This document shows positions 18,014 to 25,384 of a stretch of 64,000 nt of DNA, piece by piece. The DNA is from Bacillota bacterium. Lineage in GTDB: Bacteria > Bacillota > Clostridia > Acetivibrionales > JANLFN01. The stretch's first letter is position 1. Every line of letters begins with the position of its first letter. The DNA is taken from contig JAEWTV010000065.1 of assembly GCA_023397675.1 (NCBI GenBank), forward strand, positions 186,001 to 250,000, written 5' to 3'. The notes under the pieces were generated by a model. It saw only the letters and a list, made by a program, of their open reading frames with translations. It ran no database searches and was not told where the DNA came from. Both the position numbers and the translations under genes were made by a program.

Positions 18014-18688
18014 GTGCCGATTATAACATCTGAAAAAGTAAACAGGTATTTTAAATCAGGGTCAGAAACCCTGCATGTACTTAACGATATCAGTATTTCG
18101 ATAGAACCCGGAACACTGACTGTTTTAAAAGGAAGATCCGGTTCGGGTAAAACTACTCTTTTAAACTTGCTTGGTGCTCTTGACAGGCCAAACGGTGGAA
18201 CAATTTATTTTGATGACATTAACATCACTGATATTTCAGAAAAGTCAAGAGATGATCTACGACGAAGAAATATGGGGTTTGTTTTTCAGGCAGTATCTTT
18301 GATTTCACTTATGTCCGCATATGAAAACGTAGAACTTGGGCTCAGAATAGCAGGCAGCCCACTAAAGAACAGGCATAAAAGGGTTGAAGAATGTCTTTCA
18401 CTGGTAGGTTTGCAAAAGCGTATGAACCACAGGGTACATGAGCTTTCCGGGGGCGAACAGCAAAGGGTGGCTATTGCAAGAGCCATTTCACATAAGCCTA
18501 AAGTAATTTTTGCTGATGAACCGACTGCTGAATTGGATACACATATGGGATTACAGGTAATAAAAATATTTAAGGATTTGGTCTCAACCGAAGGTATAAC
18601 CGTAGTTATGTCGTCCCATGATCCCAATATAATCGAACTTGCTGACTGTGTCTTTTCTTTGCAGGATGGAGAGATTGTGGGCCAATAA
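18014..18688 (+). CDS. MacB/LolD-type ABC ATPase
   Basis: GTG at 18014 is the likely start, seven bases after TTGGGGG; the ATG at 18008 is too close to the ribosome site. The 224-residue protein contains Walker A GRSGSGKTT (about residues 40-48), Q-loop GFVFQ, signature LSGGEQQR, Walker B VIFADEPTAELD and H-loop SSHD. This size and motif set match ATPases that power FtsX-type permeases. It is followed closely by a second ATPase, and the large permease upstream has two FtsX halves, which suggests an ATPase heterodimer. Confidence 0.92.
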   Translation: MPIITSEKVNRYFKSGSETLHVLNDISISIEPGTLTVLKGRSGSGKTTLLNLLGALDRPNGGTIYFDDINITDISEKSRDDLRRRNMGFVFQAVSLISLMSAYENVELGLRIAGSPLKNRHKRVEECLSLVGLQKRMNHRVHELSGGEQQRVAIARAISHKPKVIFADEPTAELDTHMGLQVIKIFKDLVSTEGITVVMSSHDPNIIELADCVFSLQDGEIVGQ

Positions 18689-18743
18689 TATCTTTGAAGA
18701 AAAACAGCTGGATAGTTTGTTGCTGAAAAGGAGTAAATTTTCT

Positions 18744-19631
18744 ATGGTTGAATGTGAGGATCTTGTTAAGATTTATAAAAATGCTGATATTGAAGTTGTA
18801 GCTCTTCAAGGACTTGATCTTATTATTGAGGATGGAGAGCTAATGTGCATTATAGGAAACAGCGGCAGCGGCAAATCTACTCTTCTGAATATGCTTGGAG
18901 GATTGGATCGTCCGACCACAGGTAGGCTATCCGTTGATGGCATTGATCTTCTTAAACTTGATAATAAGCAACTGGTTAAATATAAAAGACACACCGTTGG
19001 TTTTGTGTGGCAAAACAATGCAAGAAACCTTATTCCCTATCTTACGGCTCTTGAAAATGTGGAGCTGCCAATGATGATTGCTGGTAAATTCAATAAAACA
19101 AGGGCTTTGGAGCTTCTTGAGGCTGTTGGAATGACACACAGAAAAAACAGTAACTTAAGTCAGCTATCCGGAGGTGAACAGCAAAGAGTAGCTATTGCAA
19201 TTGCCCTTGCCAACAATCCAAAATTGTTACTTGCTGATGAGCCTACAGGAGCTGTTGATTCAAAAACTGCTTCGCACATATTGGATATATTCAGGGAACT
19301 GAACTCATCTCTGGGTCTTACAATTGTAATAGTCACCCATGACAGGGAGTTATCAAAAAAAGTTAACCGTGTTGTAGCAATAAGGGATGGAAGAACAAGC
19401 AGTGAATTCATCCGCAAGAAGAGTTATGCAGATGAACTGGCTGAAATTGCTGCCGGAATGCGGCTTGAAGCTGAAGAATCCCAGGAAGAACTTGCGATAC
19501 TCGACAAAGCAGGAAGGATTCAATTGCCTAAATCTTACCTTGAGACTATGGGATTCAATAAAATGATAAAGGTTGAAATGGGAGATGATTGCATTGTACT
19601 GCGGCAGCCAGAAAATATTGTACAAAAGTAG
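18744..19631 (+). CDS. ABC ATPase with AbrB/SpoVT-like C-terminal tail
   Basis: Start set at ATG 18744, eleven bases after AAAGGAG; 295 residues. The first 220 residues form a LolD/MacB-type ATPase: Walker A GNSGSGKST, Q-loop GFVWQ, signature LSGGEQQR, Walker B LLADEPTGAVD and H-loop THD. Beyond this is an extra 65 residues. An acidic helix (LAEIAAGMRLEAEESQEE) leads to ILDKAGRIQLPKSYLETMG and VEMGDDCIVLRQP. The second part has the G-R-[IV]-x-[LI]-P-K and closing beta-strand pattern of swapped-hairpin AbrB/SpoVT domains. Its role here is unknown; dimerisation of the ATPase or DNA binding are possibilities. It lies 55 bases after the first ATPase. Confidence 0.9.
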   Translation: MVECEDLVKIYKNADIEVVALQGLDLIIEDGELMCIIGNSGSGKSTLLNMLGGLDRPTTGRLSVDGIDLLKLDNKQLVKYKRHTVGFVWQNNARNLIPYLTALENVELPMMIAGKFNKTRALELLEAVGMTHRKNSNLSQLSGGEQQRVAIAIALANNPKLLLADEPTGAVDSKTASHILDIFRELNSSLGLTIVIVTHDRELSKKVNRVVAIRDGRTSSEFIRKKSYADELAEIAAGMRLEAEESQEELAILDKAGRIQLPKSYLETMGFNKMIKVEMGDDCIVLRQPENIVQK

Positions 19632-19695
19632 ATGGCGCCAACAAAGGGGCTGAGCGCAACAAAGATCAACTCTATATTATAGGGGGTGGTTTTAG

Positions 19696-20352
19696 ATGAG
19701 GAAACTGTTAAAAGTATTTTTATCAGTTACCACATTTTGTTTCATAGCAACAATACTAGCAGCCTGCGGGAAACCAAGTCCTGCATCCTTAGGTATTCAA
19801 AGACCCTTAAGCTCTGGAACAGCATTCTATGAAGAGCTTGGGCTGGGTGTATATGGCCAGTTTAACTATGATTATGACAATAAAATAGGGATTATGCAAA
19901 TCGACGTGAAAGACCTTCCAAAAGTAAAACCCGGATATAGTGTGTCTTTCATGATGTCTCTGGGGAAATTTGGTACCGTGAAAAGTCTCCCCAATGCTGA
20001 AACTGCAGATATTAATGGTAAATGTGCTGTCGAGGTAGATGTCAAAGGGGATGTCCTTGGTTATAACTACAAATTAATGTCAGGAAACAAGACTGTTGCC
20101 ATAGACCTCCCTCCGGAAAACAATCATTGGTGTTTAGAAACCAAATGTATTCAGGAAGGCAATAATGGTAAAAAGTATGTATGGGCAACAACAAAAAAAG
20201 CGGAGGATCTTATACAACAGCAGGACTGGCAGCTAAAGGAGGTAAAAACAGGTGAAACCGACGGCGTAAGAACGGAAATATTGAGTGGCCTTAGAGCAGG
20301 TGAAAGGGTATTAAGGCCTTCTGATGAATCCAGCCATAGTTATTTTGATTAA
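19696..20352 (+). CDS. Adaptor-like lipoprotein 1 (type A)
   Basis: The 218-residue protein has a lipoprotein signal ending LAAC (Cys24), then the family mark GKPSPASLGI. Type A bodies have VYGQFNYDYDNKIGIMQIDV in place of the K-I-N segment of type B. The middle (VKPGYSVSFMMSLGKFGTV) and end (VKTGETDGVRTEILSGLRAG) align by eye with the beta-barrel and membrane-proximal domains of the two HlyD-type adaptors of this cluster, but the lipoyl and hairpin domains are absent. A GGGGGTGG ribosome site precedes it. It should sit on the outer face of the membrane. A partner role with the ABC exporter is inferred from homology and position. Confidence 0.85.
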   Translation: MRKLLKVFLSVTTFCFIATILAACGKPSPASLGIQRPLSSGTAFYEELGLGVYGQFNYDYDNKIGIMQIDVKDLPKVKPGYSVSFMMSLGKFGTVKSLPNAETADINGKCAVEVDVKGDVLGYNYKLMSGNKTVAIDLPPENNHWCLETKCIQEGNNGKKYVWATTKKAEDLIQQQDWQLKEVKTGETDGVRTEILSGLRAGERVLRPSDESSHSYFD

Positions 20353-20436
20353 TTATTGCCTAAGAAGTTAAACAACTTGAAATATAACGGCTTTTGAAAT
20401 TAGAATCAGCCAACAACATATATGGGTGGTGAAAGG

Positions 20437-21075
20437 ATGAAGAGAAATAAATTTTTGCTTTTTATATTATTGTTTATAACCTCAATCTCACTAACAGCCT
20501 GCGGAAAGCCAAGTCCTGCTTCACTGGGTATTCAAAAACCTGGAGCCGGCGGTCTTGATCCAATAGAATTCAGAGGACTCGCTGTTTACGGTAATGCTAA
20601 AATCAATTCAGCCAGTAGAATAGCCAGAATAGAAGTTGAAACATCAAAGCTTTCAAGCATTAAAGAAGGTTATAGAGTTTACCTTCGTCTTGATTCAGCA
20701 ATTAGCTACAATGGTGTGGTTAAAGGTCTTCCTGATACAAATATCATAGGTGACAGCAGTACATGCACGATCGAGGCTGCTCTGGATGCTGATAGTGACT
20801 TAGATCTATCGGATGATACAGAATATTCTGCTCGTATAGATCTACCTGCAAAAGACGGCATTTGGGTTGTGTACCGCGAATGTATTGAGGATGGTAATGA
20901 CGAAAAGAAATATGCATGGGTATCTAAAAAGAGTCCCGCGGAAACACAGGGTAATGTCGACAGCTTTGAACTAATAGAAGTTAAGACAGGCGAAACCGAT
21001 GGTAAAAGTATAGAAATTACAGAAGGTCTAAAAGGATTTAAAACGATATTTTATGCATTAAGAAACATGAAGTAA
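20437..21075 (+). CDS. Adaptor-like lipoprotein 2 (type B)
   Basis: Start at ATG 20437; an upstream in-frame ATG at 20422 contains the GGGTGG ribosome site. The 212-residue lipoprotein has a signal ending LTAC (Cys22) and the mark GKPSPASLGIQKP. The body has VYGNAKINSASRIARIEVE, an acidic central loop (ALDADSDLDLSDD) and the adaptor-like end VKTGETDGKSIEITEGLKG. It is most like lipoprotein 6, including the upstream DNA, which suggests that genes 1-2 and 5-6 derive from duplication of a two-gene unit. Confidence 0.84.
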   Translation: MKRNKFLLFILLFITSISLTACGKPSPASLGIQKPGAGGLDPIEFRGLAVYGNAKINSASRIARIEVETSKLSSIKEGYRVYLRLDSAISYNGVVKGLPDTNIIGDSSTCTIEAALDADSDLDLSDDTEYSARIDLPAKDGIWVVYRECIEDGNDEKKYAWVSKKSPAETQGNVDSFELIEVKTGETDGKSIEITEGLKGFKTIFYALRNMK

Positions 21076-21169
21076 GGTGGCAGAATTAGATGTTTAAAGT
21101 CATATCAGTGCAATATGAAGGGTGTAAAATAACAAATCATTATTTTATTCAGAAAGGGTATTAATTGAT

Positions 21170-21811
21170 ATGAGGAAATTTAGCAAATATTCTTCATTAA
21201 TAATATCAGCTTGCTTGTTTCTATCATGCTTAACAGCATGCGGGAAACCAAGTTCTGCATCATTGGGTATTGAAAGACCCTCTGGAGGTGGATTTATGGA
21301 ATTAGGTTTTTATGGGCTATCTGTTTATGGCACAGGTAAAATCAATGCAGCTAATAAAACTGCCCGGATAGAAATCGAATCATCTAAGCTGTCTAAAATC
21401 AAAATTGGTGATCGCGTTATTCTTCTTAATCGCACGATTAGCAGGTTGGACGCTGCAGTAAGCCGTATCCCCGATGCTAATACCGTTGAAAATGATACTA
21501 CGTGTATAATTGAGGCTGCCATAGAATATGATGGTGACGACTTAAACAGTTTAGAAAATATAGAACTTGAAGCTACAATAAATCTTCCTGCAAAAGACGG
21601 CGTCTGGTTAGTGGATAAAAGGTGCATTGAAATAGGTAATAACGATAAAAAGTATGTATGGGCATCAAAGAAAACTCCAGAGGAAATAGGATTAGATGAA
21701 GAAAAATGGGAGCTGGCAGAGGTTAAAACAGGTGAAACTAGTGGTAATATGATAGAAGTTACAGAAGGGCTTAAAGGCTTCCATACCGTATATATCAATC
21801 GTACACGGTAA
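21170..21811 (+). CDS. Adaptor-like lipoprotein 3 (type C)
   Basis: The 213-residue lipoprotein has a signal ending LTAC (Cys24) and the mark GKPSSASLGIERPSGG. The body reads VYGTGKINAANKTARIEIE, then KIKIGDRVILL, and closes with VKTGETSGNMIEVTEGLKG. Over about 135 bases around the lipobox and the body start (from about 21226) it differs from lipoprotein 4 at only a few positions, while later parts diverge more. That indicates recent duplication or gene conversion. The ribosome site AAGGGTATT is moderate. Confidence 0.84.
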   Translation: MRKFSKYSSLIISACLFLSCLTACGKPSSASLGIERPSGGGFMELGFYGLSVYGTGKINAANKTARIEIESSKLSKIKIGDRVILLNRTISRLDAAVSRIPDANTVENDTTCIIEAAIEYDGDDLNSLENIELEATINLPAKDGVWLVDKRCIEIGNNDKKYVWASKKTPEEIGLDEEKWELAEVKTGETSGNMIEVTEGLKGFHTVYINRTR

Positions 21812-21875
21812 CTCTAGCAAAAGCTATTTTAGACAGCCGGAAGTAATTTTTTATAAGTAGGGAGAATAAATTGTC

Positions 21876-22517
21876 ATGAGAAAATTAACAAAACATTTTT
21901 TGTTAGTAATATCGACTTGCTTGCTTCTATCATGCTTAACAGCTTGCGGGAAACCAAGTTCTGCATCATTGGGTATTGAAAGACCCTCTGGAGGTGGATT
22001 TATGGAATTAGGTTTTTATGGGCTATCTGTTTATGGCACAGGTAAAATCAATGCAGCCAATAAAACTGCTCATATAGAAATCGAAACCAGTAATTTGTCT
22101 AAAATCAACATAGGTGATAGCGTTGTTCTTCTTGATCGTACGATTAACAGGTTCGATGGTACAGTAAGCATTATCCCCGATGCTAATACCGTTGGAAATG
22201 ATACTACATGTATAATTGAAGCTACCATTAAGTATGATGGTGACGACTTAAGCAATTCAGAAAATATAGAGATGAAGGCTACAATAAACCTTCCTGCGAA
22301 AGACGGTGCCTGGTTAGTGGACAAAAGGTGCATTACGGAAGGTAATAACGATAAACAGTATGTATGGGCAACAAAGAAAAATCCAGAAGAAATCGAATCC
22401 GACTTTGTTGCATGGGAGCTAATTGAGGTTAAAACTGGTGAAACAGATGGTAAAAATATTGAAGTTACAGAAGGGCTTAATGGTTTCCATACTGTATTTA
22501 TCGGCCGAAGAAAGTAA
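21876..22517 (+). CDS. Adaptor-like lipoprotein 4 (type C)
   Basis: The 213-residue lipoprotein is the closest relative of lipoprotein 3: signal ending LTAC (Cys24), GKPSSASLGIERPSGG, VYGTGKINAANKTAHIEIE and the end VKTGETDGKNIEVTEGLNG. Its leader MRKLTKHFLLVIS and about 40 bases upstream of the start are almost repeated in front of lipoprotein 5. A GTAGGGAG ribosome site precedes the ATG. Confidence 0.84.
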   Translation: MRKLTKHFLLVISTCLLLSCLTACGKPSSASLGIERPSGGGFMELGFYGLSVYGTGKINAANKTAHIEIETSNLSKINIGDSVVLLDRTINRFDGTVSIIPDANTVGNDTTCIIEATIKYDGDDLSNSENIEMKATINLPAKDGAWLVDKRCITEGNNDKQYVWATKKNPEEIESDFVAWELIEVKTGETDGKNIEVTEGLNGFHTVFIGRRK

Positions 22518-22580
22518 CCTTAGCAAAAACTATTTTAAATAGCCGGAAGTAATTTATTTTAAGTAGGGGGATAAATTGTT

Positions 22581-23234
22581 ATGAGAAAATTAACAAAACA
22601 TTTTTTGCTATTTATATCAATTTGTTTGTTTATTTCATGCTTAACAGCCTGCGGGAAACCAAGTCCTGCGTCATTGGGTATTGAAAGACCCCCAAACTCC
22701 AGAACAGTATTTTATGAAGAGCTTGGATTGGGTGTATATGGCCAGTTTAACTATGATTATGACAATAGGATAGGGATTATGCAAATTGATGTGAAAGACC
22801 TTCCAAAAATAAAAGTTGGATATAGCGTGTCTTTCCTGATGTCCCTGGGAAAATTTGGTACTGTAAAAAGTCTTCCCAATCCTGAAACTGCAGACATTAA
22901 TGGTAAATGTAATGTCGAGATAGATGTCAAGAGGAATGTTGATTCTTCCTACAAATTAATGTCAGGAAACAAGACAGTTTCCATAGACCTCCCTCCGGAA
23001 AACAATCGATGGTGTCTGGAAACCCGATGTATTCAGGAAGGCAATAATGGCAAAAAGTATGTATGGGCAACAACAAAAAAAGAGGAGGATTTTATACAAG
23101 AGCAGGACTGGCAGTTGAAAGAAGTAAAAATAGGTGAAACGGACGGCATAAGAACTGAAATACTTAGCGGCCTTAAAGCAGGTGAAAGGGTATTAAGGCC
23201 TTCTGAACTTGATAATAGTTATCTGGCTGAATGA
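22581..23234 (+). CDS. Adaptor-like lipoprotein 5 (type A body, type C leader)
   Basis: The 217-residue lipoprotein has a signal peptide MRKLTKHFLLFISICL..LTAC (Cys24) and an upstream region of lipoprotein 4 type. After GKPSPASLGIERP it switches to the type A body of lipoprotein 1: VYGQFNYDYDNRIGIMQIDV and VGYSVSFLMSLGKFGTVK, ending VKIGETDGIRTEILSGLKAG. It therefore looks like a recombinant of two neighbours, with the joint near the start of the mature protein. The GTAGGGGG ribosome site is strong. Confidence 0.85.
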   Translation: MRKLTKHFLLFISICLFISCLTACGKPSPASLGIERPPNSRTVFYEELGLGVYGQFNYDYDNRIGIMQIDVKDLPKIKVGYSVSFLMSLGKFGTVKSLPNPETADINGKCNVEIDVKRNVDSSYKLMSGNKTVSIDLPPENNRWCLETRCIQEGNNGKKYVWATTKKEEDFIQEQDWQLKEVKIGETDGIRTEILSGLKAGERVLRPSELDNSYLAE

Positions 23235-23317
23235 TTATTAAACTAAAGAACTAAATCCAAAAGTAACAAAAGTCTTTTGAAAATGGAATCAACAATAACC
23301 TATAAGGGTGGTAAAAG

Positions 23318-23953
23318 ATGAAAAGAAACAACTTTTTGCTTGTTTTAATATTATTTATAACCTCAATCTCCTTAACAGCATGTGGAAAACCAAGTCCTGC
23401 ATCACTAGGCATTGAAAAGCCTACAAGTGGCGGTTCTATCACAATAGGAATTTCAGGACTTGCGGTTTACGGTAATGCTAAAATCAATTCAACCAGCAAA
23501 ATAGCCAGTATAGAAATTGAAACATCAAAACTGTCTAAAATAAAAACAGGTTATAAAGTTAGACTTTCTATTGATCAAGCAGTTAGCTACAATGCAGAAG
23601 TAAAAAGTCTTCCGGACACCAATGCTATTGGCGACAGCAATACTTGCACAATCGAAGCCGCATTGGATGCTGATAGTAACTTAGATTTATCGGATAGCTT
23701 AGAATATACTGCTATGATAAAACTCCCCCCCAAAGACGGTATCTGGGTTGTAGACTGCAGATGTATCGAGGATGGTAACGATGAAAAAAAGTATGTATGG
23801 GCATCAAGAAAAAAACCGGAAGAGATGAGGCCTGAAGAAGATAACTGGGAACTAATAGAAGTTAAGACAGGCGAAACGGATGGGAAAAGAATAGAAGTTA
23901 CTGAAGGTCTTAAAGATTTTAAAACAGTATTTGCCAGGATAAGAAACTGGTAA
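23318..23953 (+). CDS. Adaptor-like lipoprotein 6 (type B)
   Basis: The 211-residue lipoprotein has a signal ending LTAC (Cys22), the mark GKPSPASLGIEKP, the body VYGNAKINSTSKIASIEIE, the acidic loop ALDADSNLDLSD and the end VKTGETDGKRIEVTEGLKD. It pairs with lipoprotein 2 in both leader and body. It is the last gene of the cluster and is followed by a terminator. Confidence 0.84.
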   Translation: MKRNNFLLVLILFITSISLTACGKPSPASLGIEKPTSGGSITIGISGLAVYGNAKINSTSKIASIEIETSKLSKIKTGYKVRLSIDQAVSYNAEVKSLPDTNAIGDSNTCTIEAALDADSNLDLSDSLEYTAMIKLPPKDGIWVVDCRCIEDGNDEKKYVWASRKKPEEMRPEEDNWELIEVKTGETDGKRIEVTEGLKDFKTVFARIRNW

Positions 23954-23960
23954 GTACTAA

Positions 23961-23992
23961 AAAATGGATGCTGCAATACTGGCATCCATTTT
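23961..23992. terminator. Bidirectional terminator between the lipoprotein array and the next gene
   Basis: An 11-bp stem (AAAATGGATGC, 23961-23971, with its complement, 23982-23992) has A and T tracts on both sides, so it can stop transcription from either strand. It separates convergent genes. Confidence 0.85.
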
Positions 23993-24006
23993 GTTATTAT
24001 ATATAA

Positions 24007-24471
24007 TTATTTCAGAACAAAACCAAAAATCCCTTCAAGTGCCATAGTCATTTCTTTTTCCCGTTTTTCATCCAGCTTGAACTTACTTGCTATTTTTTTA
24101 ATTATCTCCTTCAGCTTTACCGGATCAGCCATATCCTTCGGATCTATGTTTAAATCCTTTAGGATGCTAAGCAGTAATCCCTTAGGTATACCCAGGTAGT
24201 TTGAAAGCCAGTCTAACGCAGCCTCTACCTTCTTTTGGGTTTCAGCCTTCATATCTAAATCAACCTGATCAATTTTCGTTTTGATAATATTCCTGAAGCT
24301 TTCAACCGGGTTTGAAGCCTGTGCTTTTTCATCCACAGTGCTATTGCACATTAACCCTGCCATTATATCGCCAAAAGAGGCTCCTTCGAGAGAAGTACCC
24401 TGCTTCTGCCGGCTTATTTCAGAGGAGCTTACTCCTCCCGTCATAAATTGTGTATTGTTAACATAGGCCAT
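24007..24471 (-). CDS. Hypothetical protein of 154 residues
   Basis: I do not recognise this protein. The start is ATG 24471 with AGGTGG nine bases upstream; a GTG at 24483 is also in frame but contains the ribosome site. The N-terminal 50 residues are polar and low in structure (NNTQFMTGGVSSSEISRQKQG). The rest is helical and charged, with a conserved-looking segment ALDWLSNYLGIPKGLLLSILKDLNIDPKDMADP and a Lys/Glu-rich end. There is no signal peptide or membrane helix, so it is probably cytoplasmic. It stands alone between two terminators. Confidence 0.7.
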   Translation of the reverse strand: MAYVNNTQFMTGGVSSSEISRQKQGTSLEGASFGDIMAGLMCNSTVDEKAQASNPVESFRNIIKTKIDQVDLDMKAETQKKVEAALDWLSNYLGIPKGLLLSILKDLNIDPKDMADPVKLKEIIKKIASKFKLDEKREKEMTMALEGIFGFVLK

Positions 24472-24586
24472 TTTATTTCCCACCTTTAAAATAAATCTTC
24501 AGTATAGTTATCGGCAGAAGCTATGAATGTTTTTATAACAAGATAATATTTCCCACATGCCTATAGATGTTTTTTAAATAAAACAA

Positions 24587-24633
24587 AGACGCCTCTTTAA
24601 TATTGCATATTAGTGCAGTTTAAGAAGACGTCT
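24587..24633 (-). terminator. Probable terminator of the BcrA-type ABC pair
   Basis: Arms 24587-24600 and 24620-24633 pair imperfectly around AGACG/CGTCT, and on the minus strand a T-rich stretch (TTTGTTTTATTT) follows. It lies 10-60 bases after the permease stop. Confidence 0.55.
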
Positions 24634-24643
24634 TATAATAATC

Positions 24644-25384
24644 CTATTTGATTTCCTTTTTCTTCATGTAAAATATACTTATAACCGCAAAGACAACAAT
24701 GTAAATAACACCCGCAAGTATGGAATTCATTAAAGTGTTATCTCCCAGTTCTCCTTTAAGATTTGTAAGCTGTGTTGTCAGCATTATATCATAAACCGGT
24801 TGGAATTTATCGGATACATAGGTTGCAAGTAAATCAAGGATCTGCGGCAGTCCAAGAAAAAGTCCGACATATACAAAGGAAAAAACAGTGCTGTTGTTGA
24901 AAAAGAACGCCAGAAAAGTCCCGATGGAGATCGCTCCTATCCAAAGCGGAAGAGCAGCAACCAGCCTCACTATATTATCAAGAATCGCACTTGTATCATT
25001 TCCCACTCCGAAAAGCAGTATGCCGCTTCCCAAAAACACTACCAGTATTATAATTGCGGAAACCAGTGACAGCACTGACGAAACTATAAGCTTTGAAACA
25101 ACTATTTTAGTCCTTGAAACGCCAAAGGATACAACATTTTTAAGAGTAAGGTTCTTTTGCTCCTCGGAGGTGGACATATCTATCATTCCTATTACAAGGA
25201 ACACAGGAATTACTATCATTTGTACACAAGCATCAAAAAGTACCCCAAGGTTCATTCTGGGGACATCTTCCAGTTTTACTATGATATTGCCCATTAACGC
25301 CAGCAGTGCTAGCAGCCCGGAATATATCCAGATATATGACCTGTTAAAGTTCCTGAAAAGTTCCGCTCTAATATAATTAAGCAT
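24644..25384 (-). CDS. ABC-2-type permease, BcrB/antibiotic-resistance type
   Basis: The start is ATG 25384 after GGAGGTGAG; it overlaps the end of the ATPase gene by eight bases. The 246-residue protein has six hydrophobic helices, starting with SYIWIYSGLLALLALMGNI, and short loops, with a polar segment STSEEQKNLTLKNVVSFGVSR between helices two and three that is typical of ABC-2 permeases. Together with the ATPase upstream it forms an exporter of the bacitracin/lantibiotic self-protection type. The substrate is not known. Confidence 0.86.
   Translation of the reverse strand: MLNYIRAELFRNFNRSYIWIYSGLLALLALMGNIIVKLEDVPRMNLGVLFDACVQMIVIPVFLVIGMIDMSTSEEQKNLTLKNVVSFGVSRTKIVVSKLIVSSVLSLVSAIIILVVFLGSGILLFGVGNDTSAILDNIVRLVAALPLWIGAISIGTFLAFFFNNSTVFSFVYVGLFLGLPQILDLLATYVSDKFQPVYDIMLTTQLTNLKGELGDNTLMNSILAGVIYIVVFAVISIFYMKKKEIK

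Larger units (their letters stand above)
19696..23953 (+). repeat. Tandem array of six paralogous lipoprotein genes (A-B-C-C-A-B)
   Basis: Six genes of 211-218 codons in one direction share the lipobox sequence [LT]-x-A-C-G-K-P-S-[PS]-A-S-L-G-I and the end [VI]-K-x-G-E-T. Gaps are 60-95 bases, and parts of the gaps are also repeated (for example a segment with CTTTTGAAA before genes 2 and 6). The order A-B-C-C-A-B and the mixed gene 5 point to unequal crossing-over within the array. Confidence 0.85.

Noticed and set aside
21325..21798. Long open frame on the minus strand inside lipoprotein gene 3 (157 codons)
   Set aside because: It lies wholly opposite a well-supported lipoprotein gene and has low-complexity Ser/Leu-rich content. 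Similar mirrors occur opposite the paralogues, as expected from shared sequence.
19696..23953. CRISPR-like or satellite repeat
   Set aside because: The repeat unit is about 700 bases and is made of full coding genes with lipoboxes and ribosome sites, so it is a gene family array.
24888..25376. Open frame of 162 codons on the plus strand opposite the ABC-2 permease
   Set aside because: It lies opposite a gene with clear membrane helices and ribosome site, has Ser/Thr/Ile-rich content typical of antisense frames, and no ribosome site of its own.
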